64,000 bases of DNA from Neospora caninum Liverpool (lineage: Eukaryota > Apicomplexa > Conoidasida > Eucoccidiorida > Sarcocystidae): contig NC_018390.1 of the NCBI RefSeq assembly GCF_000208865.1, positions 2,994,270-3,058,269 of the forward strand. Direction: 5' to 3'. The notes under the pieces are model-generated. The model was not told the origin of the DNA, did no database searches, and saw only the letters and a list, made by a program, of their open reading frames with translations. The number at the start of each line of letters is the position of its first letter. Within the stretch, counting starts at the first letter, position 1. Of the stretch, positions 60,675-64,000 are shown one piece after another. The position numbers were made by a program, and so were the translations under genes.

Positions 60675-63600
60675 TCACCTGAAGTCAGCTGCCGTCACGT
60701 AGCGTAGTGGCGTTCGTTCTGTCGGCCAGTTCTGGTACACGGTAAGAGACGGCAGGTGGACCTGGAAGGGGCAAATGAGAGAAGCGCAAGGGAGGAAACA
60801 GTGAACCGGTCGGAGAGAAAATAGCAGATCCGCGCGTTGCCCGGAGCAAAAAGCATGTACCTTCCAACCTGTTCTGCGAATGCCCAGGTATATCCAGCGA
60901 TCGCGTCACATGTTTTCCAGATCCTGCCTCGGCTATGACTCTCCTCCACTGACGCGCGTCTAGGTAGAGTGTTTTCGTCGATGTTGTTGCCGGCTATAAG
61001 GCGATCCCCACAAGATGCCGTTCGCAAAACCAAACTGCATCACTCCCGTCAGGCGAACACGGGTACATAAAAGCTTGTATGGCTGATAGGACTTCTCGGA
61101 ATCTCTCGTGTTGCAGCCTGTGTTTGTGTGGTCTCGCAACAAGACGCACTCCGCCACAACCGATGAAGCCCCCTCACCACTGCACGACAGCGGTCTAATG
61201 AACCGGTTTAGGGCTGCGCATATGCGGGGGTGAGGAAGGCGACTATATGGATCCTCTAAGTCCACCGGCTATATCGGCTGGGGCGTCGAGGACTTACAAG
61301 TCTGAGGGCGTCCTTCTTCCATCTGGAGGCGACGCAGATCAGCTGATTGGACGGATGAAAAGCCAGCGTGCTGATCTCCGTCGTGAGGTTTCCCATCTCC
61401 TGGAAGATGACAGACCGGCCACCGAGAGAAACAGAACAACACCACATGCGCGTCCCTACCAGAGGCAGACGTTCCTGTCACGTTGCTGTGTCGTTGTTGG
61501 GTTTCTCGCGCCCTTTGAATGCAAAGAGCTTCCCCCTTGGCGGCTCGAAGACCCACCAGCCGAGGGACTGTCTCTCCCGCAAAACTTGCGATTTCTCTCC
61601 GCCTTACCTTCACGGGTTTCGTCGCGACCGAGTCAGAGGAGAGCGAAAAGAAGTCCACATAGCCCGTGCGCGATCCTGGTCACAACGGAGAGCACCCAGC
61701 GAGAAAGGCAAGTGCCGAAAAGAGAGATCGGCGACTCCTCACCCCCACCTCCCAAACGAAAATACCTTCATCTCGTCGGCGCGCGAGGGGCGCTGTTCAC
61801 TGTGTTCTGGCCCTCGTCAGAGCGGCCTAGACCGCCCACAAACACAGCGGAGGTTCCCACAAAGTTCCCCGAATTTCAAGCACGCAGAGAAGCCTCCCAC
61901 TTACCTGTCGCTAAGAAAGGAGACGGTTCGTACGAAGGGGAGAGACACGCAGCGGGAGAAGCTGCCATGGCTGAGAGGCGCAAGCAAGACGGGTCCTGGA
62001 ACTTCGCCACGCAGTTGCCACTCCGGAGATCCCACTCGTAAATCTGCAAAACGCCGCAACAGGCCGTTGTGTCCATGCAAGTGTCTATTTCTACGGCAAA
62101 GCACAGAGAGACGGAGATATGCATGCAAGGATCGGTTGCCGGGTCATGCGCCTCGAGGTTAAGAACAGAAAAGGTGCGACACAGGAGTGAAAACAGAGTT
62201 CGAAGGCAACGCCCGTCCCAGTCCTTACAAAAGCTTCACGATCCGCGGTGAAGATCGCCTCCTTCGTCGGATGATACGCAATGGCCTGAACAGACAAAAA
62301 CAAGTACGAAAACCGCGCGGATGATCCTGCTGAGTCGCGCAACGCACACCCGCCAGAGCAGCCATAACTGACAAAGAGAGCCAGACAGAGAAAACAAAAC
62401 GCCTCGAGGTCTGTGTCGATATGCACCCGCAAAGAGGGCAGCCATTCTCTCGCGGCCGGCTTTCGCCCAGACCCGGGAGGGAAGACGTCCCGAACAGCGT
62501 TTCACGGCTTCGCAGAGAGAGCATCGTGTCGCGGAAACGTCGGAGCAGAGCCTCCGAGGTGAAAGCAGAACTGTTTCGTATCTCTACTGCGTGCCGCCTC
62601 GCATCGTGCACTACGTTTTTTAAAGGGATTTCGGAAGACCGCAGACCGCGGCACAGAGACAGAAACGGGCTCAGCAGCCCAACCCGCCACTCGAACCACA
62701 TCTCTACTTGTCCCCAACTTTCTCCCAACTCGGCTCTCGTCTCTGCATGCAGCAGCTGGCGGCCCACCCCGTACACCCACTCCCAGGAAAAACAGAGCGA
62801 GGAGGGCGAAAGGGCGCGAAACGGCATCTCTGCCGCGGCTGCGTTTGCCTTCGCGTCTTGGACAAAACCATGCCTCTTCTTCCTGATGAATCACATCCTC
62901 GGCGCGGCGGTGTCCGAGAGAAAGGTGCGCCTTTCCGAATGGAGACCCGCATACCAAGCATGCACGACCCTAAACTCTTGCGGCAACGTACCGCCACAGT
63001 TGCGTTCATGGAGAAGACGTTCAGGAGGCGCTTCGATCGCACGTCGCACAAAAGCACGTCTCTGCGAAAGAAAAACGCCAAGGAGACGCAGATGCCAGGA
63101 GCGGTGTGAGCCGCGCACGCGATGGGACCGACCTCGCGGAGTACAGGAACGCGTTCGCGTGCTCTTCCTTTTCCGAAAAGGGATTTCTGCCCTCCAACGA
63201 AGATTGAAAAAAACCAATTACAGGCGCTGGGGCATTCGCTCTCCTGGCGGGGTTAATGAAAGCGAGCTCAGGCCCCAGCGGTGCCGAGACACCCCCCACC
63301 GCTTCGGTGTATCTCCACGTGAAGCGCCAGCGTCCGTCCGGAACGGCAAATTGCAGATCCCTTTCTGATTCTCTCTGCGCAGGTGACGTTTCCGGTCCAC
63401 GGACCAGAGTGCATGCACGCTTTTTTCTGGACGGCAGTCCACACAGCCCAAAACGGGGAAGCGAGACGGATCAACGGTCGCCGATGCGCGAGAGCTTTTC
63501 GGCTGACGGCGCCGAAAGACCGGAGCGAACACTCACTGAGAATTCGCGGAGGCAAGCGCGAATGTCTTCTGCGTGACCAGGAATGACGCGGCGTCGTCGG

Positions 63601-64000
63601 CTCCTCGGCCGCCTCCCATCTCAAGAAAATGGTAGCATCTCTCCTGACGACGGCCTGCGATCCCTGGGATCTTGTTCACTTGTCTGTGGAAAAAGCCAGA
63701 GGGAGACAGAAGAACAGGAAAAAGAAACACAGTAAGAGACAACCGAAGAGAGACACACAGACGATGAGAGAGGCAAGTGAAGATAGAGACAGATGAAGAT
63801 AGAGATGAAGAGATAGAGACAGATGAGCGACAAAGACGGGGAGAGAAGACGGGCCATGCAAGGTGAGGTCTCGCGCTGGCGTCTCGTTGTCCCTGTCGAC
63901 GGGGAGAAGCGGAAACCGGGGAGTATCCAACAGCGAAGCGATACATACCGATGCTACATCCGCAGTGTCTGCCTCGTTCGTTGTCCCGATACAGCCGAGC
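60675..64000 (-). CDS. UTP18: UTP18-type WD40 protein of the U3 snoRNP (3' part; 5' end beyond the window)
   Basis: UTP18 is a nucleolar beta-propeller subunit of the small-subunit processome in 18S rRNA maturation. Exons visible (minus): 63683-63537, 63061-62992, 62285-62229, 62043-61905, 61675-61608, 61399-61298, 60761-60675. Internal phases all join. The order of motifs follows the UTP18 C-terminal half: NKIPGIAGRRQE, QDVLLCDVRSKRLLNVFSMN, AIAYHPTKEAIFTADREAF, IYEWDLRSGNCVAKFQD, SPFLATG joined to SRTGYVDFFSL, NLTTEISTLAFHP with KKDALRL, and VHLPSLTVYQNWPTE. The frame ends ADFR then TGA at 60677-60675, and this TGA overlaps a perfect donor (CAG|GTGAGT). Either the protein stops here, lacking the last WD blade found in yeast and human UTP18, or a further exon was missed. 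A likely upstream exon ends with a GTATGT donor near 63949, so coding continues past the right edge. Confidence 0.85.

Noticed and set aside
1..64000. CRISPR arrays, bacterial operons, insertion sequences or prophage
   Set aside because: No regularly spaced direct repeats, no transposase or integrase frames and no bacterial-type gene packing were seen. The gene structure is eukaryotic.
1..64000. Mitochondrial or apicoplast DNA insertions
   Set aside because: I saw no cytochrome, plastid rRNA or plastid ribosomal protein fragments by reading. A search against organelle genomes would be needed to exclude short pieces.

Overview
The window looks like nuclear DNA of a tissue-cyst-forming coccidian (Toxoplasma gondii or a close relative such as Hammondia or Neospora). 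The clues are multi-exon genes with canonical GT-AG introns next to very large, low-complexity, GC-rich exons; pyrimidine-rich flanks and introns; many short (TA)n microsatellites; and eukaryotic machinery (U3 snoRNP, CCR4-NOT, PZP chromatin-reader modules, intron-containing tRNA-Tyr). The organism is inferred; no species-diagnostic sequence was searched.

Layout, left to right. 1-4.7 kb: no confidently recognised gene, one weak minus-strand ORF. 4.7-10.0 kb, plus strand: nine-exon ATP-type phosphoenolpyruvate carboxykinase (PEPCK), about 609 aa, with several active-site substitutions and one probable GC-AG intron. 10.0-13.3 kb: convergent 3' flanks. 13.3-29.3 kb, minus strand: a giant gene of about 4,500 aa in six exons carrying three separate PHD / zinc-knuckle / extended-PHD (PZP) modules. 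29.3-36.7 kb: long 5' flank with two near-identical intron-containing tRNA-Tyr genes. 36.7-42.7 kb, minus: a divergent actin-related protein gene with at least eight exons. 42.8-46.2 kb: purine-rich tract and tRNA-Val. 46.2-54.2 kb, minus: a gene whose N-terminal half is the CCR4-NOT subunit 3/5 coiled-coil domain and which, by phase-compatible splicing, runs into a serine-rich C-terminal half ending in an SH3-like domain. 54.2-60.7 kb: GC-rich 5' flank and then a compositionally balanced stretch with tRNA-Glu and tRNA-Gln. 60.7-64.0 kb, minus: the 3' part of a UTP18-type WD40 gene that leaves the window on the right.

The protein genes are functionally unrelated (gluconeogenesis, chromatin reading, actin family, mRNA deadenylation, rRNA processing), as expected for a eukaryotic chromosome arm. 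Most point left, except PEPCK, which converges with the PZP gene. All five tRNAs are on the minus strand. The most unusual objects are the triple-PZP protein, the degenerate PEPCK and the NOT3-to-SH3 gene model. Exon limits were placed by eye from reading frame, splice consensus and family alignment, and may be off by a base in places.
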